Shown one piece after another: positions 33,726 through 41,736 of a stretch of DNA of 64,000 bases. The notes beneath the pieces were generated by a model. The model was not told where the DNA came from and ran no database searches. It saw only the letters and a program-made list of their open reading frames with translations. Position numbers and translations under genes: made by a program. Numbering within the stretch: the first letter of the stretch is position 1; each line of letters opens with the position of its first letter. Source of the stretch: JAFGNV01 sp964612485 (GTDB taxonomy: Bacteria > Chloroflexota > Anaerolineae > 4572-78 > J111); NCBI GenBank assembly GCA_964612485.1, contig CAZTFF010000022.1, positions 29,728 to 93,727 of the forward strand, in the 5' to 3' direction.

Positions 33726-34757
33726 ATGAAAGCGTTGGTAAAAGAAAAAGCCGGTCCCGGTTTGTCTTTGATGGATATCGATGTGCCCCAAATTGAGCGC
33801 GGCGACGACTTGCAATTCAAGGTGGAATATTGCGCCATCTGCGTGGGCGAAACCAAGGTTTACGATTGGAACGAATGGGCCGCCGCCGACACCACCTTGG
33901 AACTGCCCACTGTTTTGGGGCACGAGGTGGCCGCAGTGGTCACCGAGGTGGGGCGCGACGTCACCCAGTTCAAGCCCGGCGACCGGATCACGGTAGACCC
34001 GCTGATTTATTGCGGCCACTGCGAGGTTTGCCGCCAGGGGTACACCAATATGTGCCTGGAACGGGAAATCTACGGCAAGCGCCGGGGCGCATTCGCCGAG
34101 TTTGCCGTGCTGCCGGAGCGCGTCATCTGTAAACTGCCCGATAATGTGAGTATGGAAGAGGGCGCGCTGCTGGAAAACCTGGGTATCGCGGTGCATGCGG
34201 TTGAGGTGGAACGCCACGACCCCGGCGATACGGCGGTGGTCATTGGCTGCGGCCCCATCGGAGTGATGGCGGCGCAAACGCTGGCCGCTTACGGCGTGAA
34301 GGTGGTGCTGACCGACCTGAATGAATCACGTTTGCAGGTGGCCCGTGAGATTGGCGGCGGCACGGTAATTGATGTGAGCCGGGAAAATCCTCAAGAACGA
34401 ATTATGGACATGACCGGGGGGCGAGGCGCGGATTTTGTGCTGGAAGCGGGCGGTACCCAATCGGCGCTGGATCAGGCGTTTGAGGTGGTCAAGCAAGTGG
34501 GAACCGTAGTGACCATCGGCACGTTTAATGAGCCGGTTACATTTAACCCGTTTTTTAAAATGACGCGCCGCGAAATCAAGTTGGTCAGCACCATGGGCCG
34601 TACCTGGGAAACGTGGCGGCGGATGATGCAATTGGTTCAGGCGAGCAAACTCAATCTCCAGCCGTTTATCTCGCACATTTTGCCGCTGGAGGAGTATCAG
34701 CAAGGATTTGAACTGGTCAAATCGAATCAGGTGATGAAGGTGTTGTTGAAACCTTAA
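33726..34757 (+). CDS. Zinc-dependent medium-chain dehydrogenase (3)
   Basis: A 343-residue MDR. The catalytic zinc Cys is in YCAICVGETKV (Val in place of the usual Gly-Ser-Asp context) with GHE at LGHEVAAVV. The structural zinc cysteines are complete (YCGHCEVCRQGYTNMC). The cofactor motif is IGCGPIGVMAA. It resembles threonine/sorbitol dehydrogenases. AGGAGG precedes ATG 33726. The ApsD-like gene follows 9 bp after its stop. Confidence 0.92.
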   Translation: MKALVKEKAGPGLSLMDIDVPQIERGDDLQFKVEYCAICVGETKVYDWNEWAAADTTLELPTVLGHEVAAVVTEVGRDVTQFKPGDRITVDPLIYCGHCEVCRQGYTNMCLEREIYGKRRGAFAEFAVLPERVICKLPDNVSMEEGALLENLGIAVHAVEVERHDPGDTAVVIGCGPIGVMAAQTLAAYGVKVVLTDLNESRLQVAREIGGGTVIDVSRENPQERIMDMTGGRGADFVLEAGGTQSALDQAFEVVKQVGTVVTIGTFNEPVTFNPFFKMTRREIKLVSTMGRTWETWRRMMQLVQASKLNLQPFISHILPLEEYQQGFELVKSNQVMKVLLKP

Positions 34758-34766
34758 GGAGGATCA

Positions 34767-35792
34767 ATGGCTGATCTGAAATTTGCCGTTTTGGGCACCG
34801 GATTTTGGTCGCACTACCAGATTCCGGCCTGGTTTGAAACAGGTGGCGTGGACCTGGTCGCCGTCTACAATCGCACGGTGGCCAGGGCGGAAAAGGTGGC
34901 GGAAAAATTTGGCGTACCCCGCGTATACGACGACCCGGAAGAATTACTGCAAAAAGAGACGCTGGATTTTGTCGACATTATCACCGAGGTGCCGGCCCAC
35001 GCCCCGCTGGTTCAACTGGCGGCCCAATACCAGGTGCCGGTTATTTGCCAAAAACCGATGGCGCCGGATTATGAAACGGCTCAAAAGATGGTGGCCGTCT
35101 GCCGGGAGGCCGGAGTTCCCTTTTTTGTGCATGAGAACTATCGCTGGCAGGCTCCGGTGCGGGAACTCAAACGGGTGCTGGATGAAGGCCACATTGGCCG
35201 GCCTTTCCGGGGACGGTTTCAGTTTGTCCACGCGCTGGAGCCGTTTGTCTGGGAAAACCAGCCGCTGCTCAAATCGCTGGAGCGCTTGGTGGTGGCCGAT
35301 CAAGGCAGCCACCAACTGGATTTGGCCCGCTTCTTTTTTGGCGAGGCTCAAAGCGTCTACTGCCAGCACCTGCGCACCCGCGACGATATTTTGGGCGAGG
35401 ATGTGGCCTCGATCACCCTCAAAATGGAAAACGCCATCTGCAATGTGGAGATCAGTTTTGTCAGTAAAACCGAGTGGGGCCATTTCCCGGAAGAATTGAT
35501 CTATCTGGAAGGTACGCGGGGCACACTGGAACTGGCCCCCGATTTCTGGATTCGGCTGACGACCGATGCCGGAACGCGCCTTTGGCGGCATTTACCCCCC
35601 CGTTACGCCTGGGCTGATCCCAATTATGATGTGAATCACGCCAGCATGGTGCCGCTGCATCAAGATTTTTTGAACGCCTTGCAAACGGGTCAAGCGCCCG
35701 AAAATGCCGGCGAGGACAACCTGAAAACCATGCAACTGGTTTACGCGGCCTACGAGTCGGCGGCGCGTAACCAGGTGATCGCCATTGATTGA
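34767..35792 (+). CDS. apsD: D-apiose dehydrogenase-like Gfo/Idh/MocA oxidoreductase (2)
   Basis: A 341-residue dehydrogenase. Signature phrases match what I know of ApsD-type enzymes: FAVLGTGFWSHYQIPAW, LDFVDIITEVPAHAPLVQLA, VICQKPMAPDYETAQKMV, FFVHENYRWQAPVRELKRVL, DQGSHQLDLARFFFGEAQS, GEDVASITL and, near the end, RYAWADPNYDVNHASMVP. ApsD oxidises D-apiose to apionolactone, which ApnL opens; an ApnL-like gene lies at 25455. AAGGAGG precedes the start. A paralogue at 30001 is more diverged. Substrate assignment is by family resemblance only. Confidence 0.82.
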   Translation: MADLKFAVLGTGFWSHYQIPAWFETGGVDLVAVYNRTVARAEKVAEKFGVPRVYDDPEELLQKETLDFVDIITEVPAHAPLVQLAAQYQVPVICQKPMAPDYETAQKMVAVCREAGVPFFVHENYRWQAPVRELKRVLDEGHIGRPFRGRFQFVHALEPFVWENQPLLKSLERLVVADQGSHQLDLARFFFGEAQSVYCQHLRTRDDILGEDVASITLKMENAICNVEISFVSKTEWGHFPEELIYLEGTRGTLELAPDFWIRLTTDAGTRLWRHLPPRYAWADPNYDVNHASMVPLHQDFLNALQTGQAPENAGEDNLKTMQLVYAAYESAARNQVIAID

Positions 35793-35839
35793 TGGTACTC
35801 AAGCGACACGTATTTTGATGCTATAGAGGAGTCAATAAG

Positions 35840-36853
35840 ATGCAAGCTGTAATTATGAACGCTCCGTTTGATATAACGGTTGGTGAATGGGAAACCCCGC
35901 GCCCCGGCCCCGGCGAAGTATTGGTTGAAGTGGGGGCCGCCGGCATTTGCGCGGGAGATATGTACTTTTACCTGGGCAAAAATCCGTATGCTGTTTATCC
36001 CCAAATTTGCGGCCACGAGATTGCCGGGAGGGTGGCCGGTGTGGGCGAAGGTGTCTCCGGCCTGGAACAGGGAACCCCGGTGGTGGTAGAGCCGTTCATT
36101 GGCTGCGGCAACTGTTATCCGTGCAGTATCGGCAAATCCAATTGCTGCACCAATTTGCGGATCATCGGCGTTCACCAGCCGGGTGGCTATGCCGAGTATC
36201 TTACTGCACCGGTTGATCTGGTTCACCGCGTTCCGCCCGGCCTCTCGCTGGCGGCGGCCTCCTTTGCCGAGCCGGTAGCGATTGGGGTGCAGGCCTGCCG
36301 CCGGGGCGAGATTGGGACCGAGGATGTGCTGGTACTGGGCTGCGGGCCGATTGGGCTGGCTGTTATTGAAGTAGCCAAAGCGCGGGGCGCGCGGCTGATC
36401 GCCACCGATATTTTGCCGGATCGTCTGGAAACCGCCGCTCAATTTGGCGCTGAGGTATTACCGGCAGATGAGAATCTGGTGCAGGCTATTCTTGATCGCA
36501 CCGGCGGCCAGGGAATGCCGGTGGTGGTGGAAGCGACCGGCAGCCCTAAAGTGATGGAACAGGCGGTGGAATTGGTTGCCGCCGGGGGTCGGATTGTTAT
36601 TTTAGGATTGGTCAAACAGGGGGTGGGCGTCACCTTGCCCGGCCTTGATTTTACGCGCAAAGAGATGACGCTGGTCGGTTCGCGGGCCTCGGTTGATTGT
36701 TTCCCGGAGGCGCTCCGGCTTTTGGCCGATGGCTCCATCACCTATCCGCAAATCGCCACCCACTTCAAACTATGGGATGCGCCCCAGGTATTTGCGGATT
36801 TGGCGGAGAATCCCGGTGCGGTCCACAAGGGTATTTTAGTCCGCGAGGTATAG
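35840..36853 (+). CDS. Zinc-dependent medium-chain dehydrogenase (4)
   Basis: A 337-residue MDR. Catalytic zinc residues are in AGICAGDMYFY and CGHEIAGR. The structural zinc lobe is intact (GCGNCYPCSIGKSNCC). The nucleotide loop is LGCGPIGLAV. It is close to galactitol/L-threonine-type dehydrogenases. AGAGGAG precedes the ATG. It is the last catabolic gene before the two regulators that close the locus. Confidence 0.92.
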   Translation: MQAVIMNAPFDITVGEWETPRPGPGEVLVEVGAAGICAGDMYFYLGKNPYAVYPQICGHEIAGRVAGVGEGVSGLEQGTPVVVEPFIGCGNCYPCSIGKSNCCTNLRIIGVHQPGGYAEYLTAPVDLVHRVPPGLSLAAASFAEPVAIGVQACRRGEIGTEDVLVLGCGPIGLAVIEVAKARGARLIATDILPDRLETAAQFGAEVLPADENLVQAILDRTGGQGMPVVVEATGSPKVMEQAVELVAAGGRIVILGLVKQGVGVTLPGLDFTRKEMTLVGSRASVDCFPEALRLLADGSITYPQIATHFKLWDAPQVFADLAENPGAVHKGILVREV

Positions 36854-36879
36854 CGCAATATATTTTCATCGATCTGATT

Positions 36880-36923
36880 TTGACGCAGATTTTTTATTGT
36901 TGTAAAATGAAAATAAATGAAAC
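36880..36923 (+). promoter_or_regulatory. Promoter and direct-repeat operator of the DeoR-family gene
   Basis: TTGACG (36880-36885), a 17-bp spacer and TAAAAT (36903-36908) form a good promoter. From 36905 the sequence contains AAATGAAAATAAATGAAAC, two AAATGAAA units repeated at a 10-bp period, the direct-repeat layout used by DeoR-family repressors. Binding would cover the transcription start. Confidence 0.6.
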
Positions 36924-36945
36924 TATTCTAAAATAATCATAAATT

Positions 36946-37725
36946 ATGAAATCTTCAGACGGTTTGTTTTTGGAAGAGCGGCGGCAAAACATCCTGGCCC
37001 GGATCGAGCAGCAGCGGCGGGTCTCGGTGGCCGAATTAAGCCGGCAATTGGGCGTTTCCGAAGTGACCATCCGCACCGATCTGCAAGCCCTGGCTGATGA
37101 GCAGCTCATTGTTCGCACGCACGGCGGAGCGATTGCCGTGCGGGAAGGCAAGCCGGATTTGGCGTTGATCCGCCGCCGCCAGCAACAGGTGCAGCAAAAA
37201 AATAAGATTGGCCAGGCCGCTGCGGCCATGGTTTCGGATGAAGAAGCAATTTTTCTGGATAGCAGCAGCACCACGCTGGCGCTCACGCGCCATCTCAAGC
37301 AGCGCCGTCGCCTGACTCTCATCACCAACAGCCTGGTTGTGGCTCAGGAGATGTTAGATGCCTCCGGGGTAACGGTGGTGATGCCGGGGGGCACTTTGCA
37401 GCGGGAAATGGCCTCACTCATTGATGTCAACGGCCTCGAATTGTTGCAGCGTTTTCATATTCAAAAAGGTTTTTTTGGCGCGCACGGCATTAGCCTGCAA
37501 GAGGGACTCACGGATGTGAGCGCCGGGGAGGCCGAATTCAAACGATTGTTGATTCAACGGTGCTATCAGGTTGTGGCATTATTGGATGCTACCAAATGGG
37601 GTAAAGTTGGGCTGGCCTCTTTTGCTTCATTGGACGATGTGGATGCGATCATCACCGACAGCGGCGCGCCGCCTGAATTGCTGAGGCAGGTAGAGTCGAT
37701 GGATATTGAAACGATCATTGTTTAG
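36946..37725 (+). CDS. DeoR/GlpR-family transcriptional regulator
   Basis: A 259-residue DeoR-type repressor. The winged-helix HTH is at residues about 7-60 (ERRQNILARIEQQRRVSVAE then LSRQLGVSEVTIRTDLQALA, LIVRTHGGAI). The C-terminal sugar-phosphate sensor has IFLDSSSTTLALTRHL and LDATKWGKVG. Effectors are usually phosphorylated sugars. No clear ribosome-binding site precedes the ATG, although the promoter is strong. The gene probably controls the upstream dehydrogenase cluster, itself, or both. Confidence 0.94.
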   Translation: MKSSDGLFLEERRQNILARIEQQRRVSVAELSRQLGVSEVTIRTDLQALADEQLIVRTHGGAIAVREGKPDLALIRRRQQQVQQKNKIGQAAAAMVSDEEAIFLDSSSTTLALTRHLKQRRRLTLITNSLVVAQEMLDASGVTVVMPGGTLQREMASLIDVNGLELLQRFHIQKGFFGAHGISLQEGLTDVSAGEAEFKRLLIQRCYQVVALLDATKWGKVGLASFASLDDVDAIITDSGAPPELLRQVESMDIETIIV

Positions 37726-37788
37726 CTTGAATTTTGTTCCGCAGGATAACACTTCATCCCCGAGATTCTGCTTATTTCCCTACTAAAA

Positions 37789-37817
37789 ATGACAAAAACT
37801 TGAAAATATGCTATTCT
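37789..37817 (+). promoter_or_regulatory. Candidate promoter of the second SorC-family gene
   Basis: ATGACA (37789-37794), 17 bp, then TATTCT (37812-37817). A single ATGTTCA half-site follows at about 37856. The 153-bp gap from the DeoR gene has no obvious terminator, so read-through is possible. Confidence 0.5.
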
Positions 37818-37878
37818 GCATCGCCCTGGTTTTTATGTAATCTTTTGTGAGACACATGTTCAAGATAGAGACGGTTCA

Positions 37879-38841
37879 ATGACTGACGACAAAAAACTAC
37901 TTTACAAAATATCCAAAGCGTACTACGAGGACCAATTAACGCAAAACGAAATTGGCAAGCGGTTCGGCCTTTCCCGGGTCAAGGTTTCTCGTTTGCTGCA
38001 ACGGGCACGGGATGAGCAGATCGTTCAAATCACCATTGTTCCGCCCCAAAATTCGGTAGCAGATTTGGAACGCAAACTCGAATTAGCCTTTGATCTTGAC
38101 GAAGCCATCATTGTTGTGCCAACTGAATACGATTCCCAGACGATTATCCATGAAATCGGCCCGGCGGCGGCGGATTATTTAGTCCGTTGTTTACAGGGCC
38201 ACGAAGTTTTAGGATTAAGCTGGGGCACGACCTTGTTGTCTGTGGTAGATCACGTTACTCCGCAAAATTGGCCCGATATCCGGGTTGTCCAGTTAATTGG
38301 CGGCCTGGGGCAACCTGAAGCGGATGTCCACGGCACCGATTTAACCCGGCGGCTGGCCCAGGCGTTAAATGCCAGGCCCCGGATTTTGTCTGCGCCCGGT
38401 ATTGTTCCCAGTAAAATAGTGCGGGATGCCCTCTTGCACGATCCGCAGGTTGCCCGTACCCTGGAATTGGCCGTGGCGGCTGATGTGATGTTGGTGGGCA
38501 TTGGACGCCCCACCGAAGGGTCGGTGGTGATGCAATCGGGCATCCTGACCTCAGAGGAGTTACAGCAACTTGAGACTCTGGGCGCGGTGGGGGATATTTG
38601 CCTTCGCTTTTTTGATGCCCAAGGCCGGGCGGTGGCGCACGTCATTAACGACCGTATCATCGGCGTTGATCTATCGCACATCAGAAAAGTTCCTCGCGTG
38701 ATCGGTGTGGCCGGCGGCGCGGAAAAGATAGACGTTATCTGGGCTGCCGTACAGGGCAAACTCATCAACGCTTTAATTACAGATGACCATACAGCGATAG
38801 AATTGCTGAACAGAAAGGTAGATGTTTCAATAACCGTGTGA
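37879..38841 (+). CDS. SorC/DeoR-type sugar-binding transcriptional regulator (2)
   Basis: A 320-residue SorC-family regulator closely related to the product of the 5642 gene. The HTH regions match nearly residue for residue (LLYKISKAYYEDQLTQNEIG and KRFGLSRVKVSRLLQRARD). The effector domain has GHEVLGLSWGTTLLSV, LIGGLGQPEAD, SAPGIVPSKIVRDALL and MLVGIGRP. The near-identical recognition helix suggests both paralogues read similar operators. It ends the sugar locus on the right as its paralogue marks the left. Confidence 0.94.
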   Translation: MTDDKKLLYKISKAYYEDQLTQNEIGKRFGLSRVKVSRLLQRARDEQIVQITIVPPQNSVADLERKLELAFDLDEAIIVVPTEYDSQTIIHEIGPAAADYLVRCLQGHEVLGLSWGTTLLSVVDHVTPQNWPDIRVVQLIGGLGQPEADVHGTDLTRRLAQALNARPRILSAPGIVPSKIVRDALLHDPQVARTLELAVAADVMLVGIGRPTEGSVVMQSGILTSEELQQLETLGAVGDICLRFFDAQGRAVAHVINDRIIGVDLSHIRKVPRVIGVAGGAEKIDVIWAAVQGKLINALITDDHTAIELLNRKVDVSITV

Positions 38842-38913
38842 TTTGACCGGAATTCTTGTCTATGAGATGCTGTCTTTGTAGTGTACGATCCGTGTCATCA
38901 CGGCAGGTTTGGG

Positions 38914-39216
38914 TCAGGCATTGCAGTTTTTTGACCCTTTACCATCCTGAAGTGCTTTGGTGAACAGGGTCTTGCCGCGAGTAAAAATGGCTGCATCTAG
39001 CTCAAATTGTTGGTGACGTCGCGCCATATTGGCGATACTTCTGGGAGTCAGCAGGGCCAGCATCCAGCGAATATCTTCCGGGGTGACAAAGTGCAAAGTT
39101 CCGCGCATAGGCCGGGTACGGATGATCTTTCTGTCGCAAATGGCTTGCTCGATGCTTGCGTCGTTTGCCGTTCTCGTCCGCAGGCCAATGGCCCACAACG
39201 CACCCAGATCGGGATA
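38914..39216 (-). pseudogene. Fragment of a winged-helix AlkZ/YcaQ-like protein
   Basis: The complement from 39216 downward encodes YPDLGALWAIGLRTRTANDA and then DRKIIRTRPMRGTLHFVTPE and DIRWMLALLTPRSIANMARR, the conserved N-terminal core of the winged-helix DNA-glycosylase-like family (AlkZ/YcaQ, HTH_42). Intact members are some 350 residues or more; here only about 100 remain. There is no start codon or N-terminus upstream and the frame ends in unrelated sequence (GKGSKNCNA). The remnant begins at the base next to the htrA stop codon and is in the same frame. It is a dead fragment left by deletion or recombination. Confidence 0.75.
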
Positions 39217-40341
39217 TTAAGCCCGCTCGCCCAGGGTTAGCGTGGTCTGGAAGGTATCGCCATCCCGCAAGATGTCAAGGGTGATGGTTTCTCCGGCCAC
39301 GTATTCCAGCAGTTCGCTCACCAGGGGGTGGCGGTCGTCAATCATCTGGCCGTTGATAGCCACAATCACATCGCCTGGCTCCAATTGAGCCTGATCAGCC
39401 GGCGTACCGGCCACAATCTCTTGCAGCAGCGCGCCATAGGTGATGTCCAAACCAACTTCATTGGCCAACTGCGGGTTCAACTCTTGATATTGAATGCCCA
39501 AAAAGGACGGCTTAACTTCGCCGGTTTCAATCAATTGATCTACCACTTTCATAGCCACATTGCTGGGGATGGCAAAGCCCAATCCTTCGGCGTTCTGAAA
39601 GCCGCCTCGCACAATGAGCGTGTTGATGCCAATCACCTGCCCGGCCAGATCAATGAGCGGACCGCCGCTGTTCCCCTGGTTGATGGCAGCATCGGTTTGC
39701 AGCAGGCCGCGCAGCGGGCCAAGTTCGCGGTTGAAGCCGCTCAAAATTCCGGCAGTGACCGTGTTTTGATACCGTCCCAGCGCCGAGCCAATGGCCACCA
39801 CTTGCGATCCGAGGGGAATCTCGCCGGAGTCGCCCCAGGTGGTAACGGCCGGAATATCGCCGTCAACTTTCAACACGGCCAGATCAAAATCGGGCGCGGT
39901 GCCTACCAGTTCGGCTTTGGCGGTGCCGCCCTGAGAATAGATCACCAGTAGCTGCTCGGCGTTTTCTACCACGTGGTTGTTGGTCACTACATAGCCTTCA
40001 TTGTTGATGAAAAAACCTGATCCGCTGCCGGTGCCTCGGTTGCCCTGGCTGATGATCGTCACCACCGCGGGCAAAACATCTTTTACCGCATCCACCGTAG
40101 CGGATTGTTCGGTGATCACCAGCGATTGGGGTTCCGGCGCTGTCGGGGGCGGGTTGAACACCGGCTGGGCTTCCACTTCAGCCGGCTCAGACACCGGCGC
40201 GTCTAACGCAGCCGTTTCCGTTTCGCTCTGAGTTTGAGCCACCACAAAACCGGCCACGCCCCCCATCACCGCCCCGGCTGAAACGCTGACCATCACAACT
40301 AAAAATCCGGCCAGCCATAACGTTAGTTTACCAAATTTCAT
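39217..40341 (-). CDS. HtrA/DegP-family S1C serine protease with one PDZ domain
   Basis: A 374-residue membrane-anchored protease. Residues about 8-35 are a signal-anchor helix. The catalytic triad is His in YVVTNNHVVENA, Asp in DFDLAVLKVDGD and Ser in INQGNSGGPLIDL. The C-terminal PDZ domain (LGIQYQELNPQLA onward, ending LEPGDVIVAINGQ) binds substrate tails. It degrades or refolds damaged extracytoplasmic proteins. ATG 40341 is chosen for its GGAGG site; an in-frame start at 40389 would add 16 residues without one. The stop abuts a decayed gene remnant, so the 3-prime flank has been rearranged. Confidence 0.95.
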   Translation of the reverse strand: MKFGKLTLWLAGFLVVMVSVSAGAVMGGVAGFVVAQTQSETETAALDAPVSEPAEVEAQPVFNPPPTAPEPQSLVITEQSATVDAVKDVLPAVVTIISQGNRGTGSGSGFFINNEGYVVTNNHVVENAEQLLVIYSQGGTAKAELVGTAPDFDLAVLKVDGDIPAVTTWGDSGEIPLGSQVVAIGSALGRYQNTVTAGILSGFNRELGPLRGLLQTDAAINQGNSGGPLIDLAGQVIGINTLIVRGGFQNAEGLGFAIPSNVAMKVVDQLIETGEVKPSFLGIQYQELNPQLANEVGLDITYGALLQEIVAGTPADQAQLEPGDVIVAINGQMIDDRHPLVSELLEYVAGETITLDILRDGDTFQTTLTLGERA

Positions 40342-40739
40342 GATCGAACCTCCTGATCGTAGATAATTCGTACCTATATGATGAGTCAAGCATAGTAAAC
40401 CCTACTTCTCTGAGAATTTGCTGAGGGGTGGATAAGAATCAGATTAATAAAACGAACGCAAAAACGTATGCTCTAAACGGCTATGCGTTTTAGAGACCGT
40501 TTTAAAAGGCTCGCAAAAGTCCACAGATGAACACAGATGAACACAGATAAAAGCATTTTAAATAAAAATCTATGGATAAAATTTATTAATTGCCACCTTT
40601 AAAACAGCTTTTTAAAATTTTTTGAGAACTTTTCGACTTGAGATTGAACGCTGTAGTTTATGTCAAATAGAGGACAAATAAACGAGATTCTGTCAGGTGA
40701 CAGTCACTACAAAAGTGACTGTCACCTGATGAAATGGGA
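40342..40739. other. Intergenic region between htrA and the DUF4340 gene
   Basis: About 400 bp with no convincing gene. It contains a short tandem repeat of CACAGATGAA units (about 40518-40548), AT-rich sequence and the REP-like palindrome at 40693-40729. Confidence 0.6.
40693..40729. repeat. REP-like perfect palindrome
   Basis: TCAGGTGACAGTCACT (40693-40708) and AGTGACTGTCACCTGA (40714-40729) form a perfect 16-bp stem with a 5-nt loop. It begins 10 bp after the stop of the DUF4340 gene (on the - strand). Palindromes of the GGTGACAGTCAC type look like REP elements moved by REP-associated (Y1/RAYT) transposases; no such gene is in the window. It could also act as a transcription or mRNA-end structure. 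Confidence 0.75.
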
Positions 40740-41711
40740 CTATTCCGCGGATTGGGAAGTTTCATTTTCCGGCGTGGGCGGCGGAAGCAAAAAATCTTCA
40801 CGGGTTTTCTCAATTAGATCATTTCCCGTAAATTGGGCGATCCACACGTAGTATTCCGAATCGGTCGATTTCACCAGATAATCCTGGCTGTCTTCATCTT
40901 GCGCGCCAATACGCAGGGTGTGTTCCTGGCCGTCTTCCGTGGTGATGGTGACGACAGCCTGCGGCTCGTCCAGGCCGTAGGCGGGTTGTTCTTCTTGGCC
41001 GGCGGGTTGGGTCATTCGCAAGGTGGTGAGTTGATTGAGCAGGGTAGTTAAATTGTTCTCGGCAAATTCTTCGCCGTCCTCCAGCCCCTGCATCGTCCAG
41101 GTGTCGCCGGCTCGTTTAAATGCAAACGTGCCGTTTGCATTTTCCAGGGTCAGGGCCACGGTGGTGGTTTGAGGGATCGTATAGTACACCGGATCAATCC
41201 AGGTGGCAGCGCGGGGATCGACATCAAAGGGCTGAACCGCACCGGTTAGATAAACTTGAGGCCGGTCGCCGGCCCGAATATGCGTGGCCCCGGCTCCGGC
41301 GCTGTTGCCGATCAGAATTTCCTGCTGCGTGCCGTCTTGCAGCGTTACCGCCAGCCGACGATTGAAATCATCCGGCGCCACTTTCAGCCGTTTGTGGCTG
41401 CCTTCGGTTTCGGTTACCAGCCGGTTGGTTTCCACGCCTTCAAATTTTTCTAAAGCCGGCAGAATTTTTTCCCCGTCGGCAGGATACTCGCCGGCTTCGG
41501 GCAGTATCCACTGGCCGCCATCTTTGGCCAAGACAATGCGATTGCCGTCCCCATCCTCAATGGTCAGGCTGATGACGTCTGCAGCGGCAAAATCCGGCAG
41601 CAGCGGCGCGTTGGCGGCCTGGCCGCTTGATTGCGGCCAGAAAATGAAGACGGCCAGCGCGATTTGAATGACTAAGACAACGGCTAAAATTTGTTGGTAT
41701 CGGGTCATCAT
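40740..41711 (-). CDS. DUF4340-type extracytoplasmic protein of an ABC module
   Basis: A 323-residue protein with one N-terminal membrane helix (RYQQILAVVLVIQIALAVFI) and a long extracytoplasmic part made of two similar beta-rich halves (VISLTIEDGDGNRIVLAKDG and VALTLENANGTFAFKRAGD). This is the DUF4340 pattern, normally encoded next to GldG-like and ABC-2 permease proteins. It is the last gene of the three-gene operon (25 bp after the fused permease). Its function is unknown; the partners suggest a membrane export or gliding-type complex. Confidence 0.85.
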   Translation of the reverse strand: MMTRYQQILAVVLVIQIALAVFIFWPQSSGQAANAPLLPDFAAADVISLTIEDGDGNRIVLAKDGGQWILPEAGEYPADGEKILPALEKFEGVETNRLVTETEGSHKRLKVAPDDFNRRLAVTLQDGTQQEILIGNSAGAGATHIRAGDRPQVYLTGAVQPFDVDPRAATWIDPVYYTIPQTTTVALTLENANGTFAFKRAGDTWTMQGLEDGEEFAENNLTTLLNQLTTLRMTQPAGQEEQPAYGLDEPQAVVTITTEDGQEHTLRIGAQDEDSQDYLVKSTDSEYYVWIAQFTGNDLIEKTREDFLLPPPTPENETSQSAE

Positions 41712-41736
41712 AATTTTCTCCTGTCCTGAAAAATCA

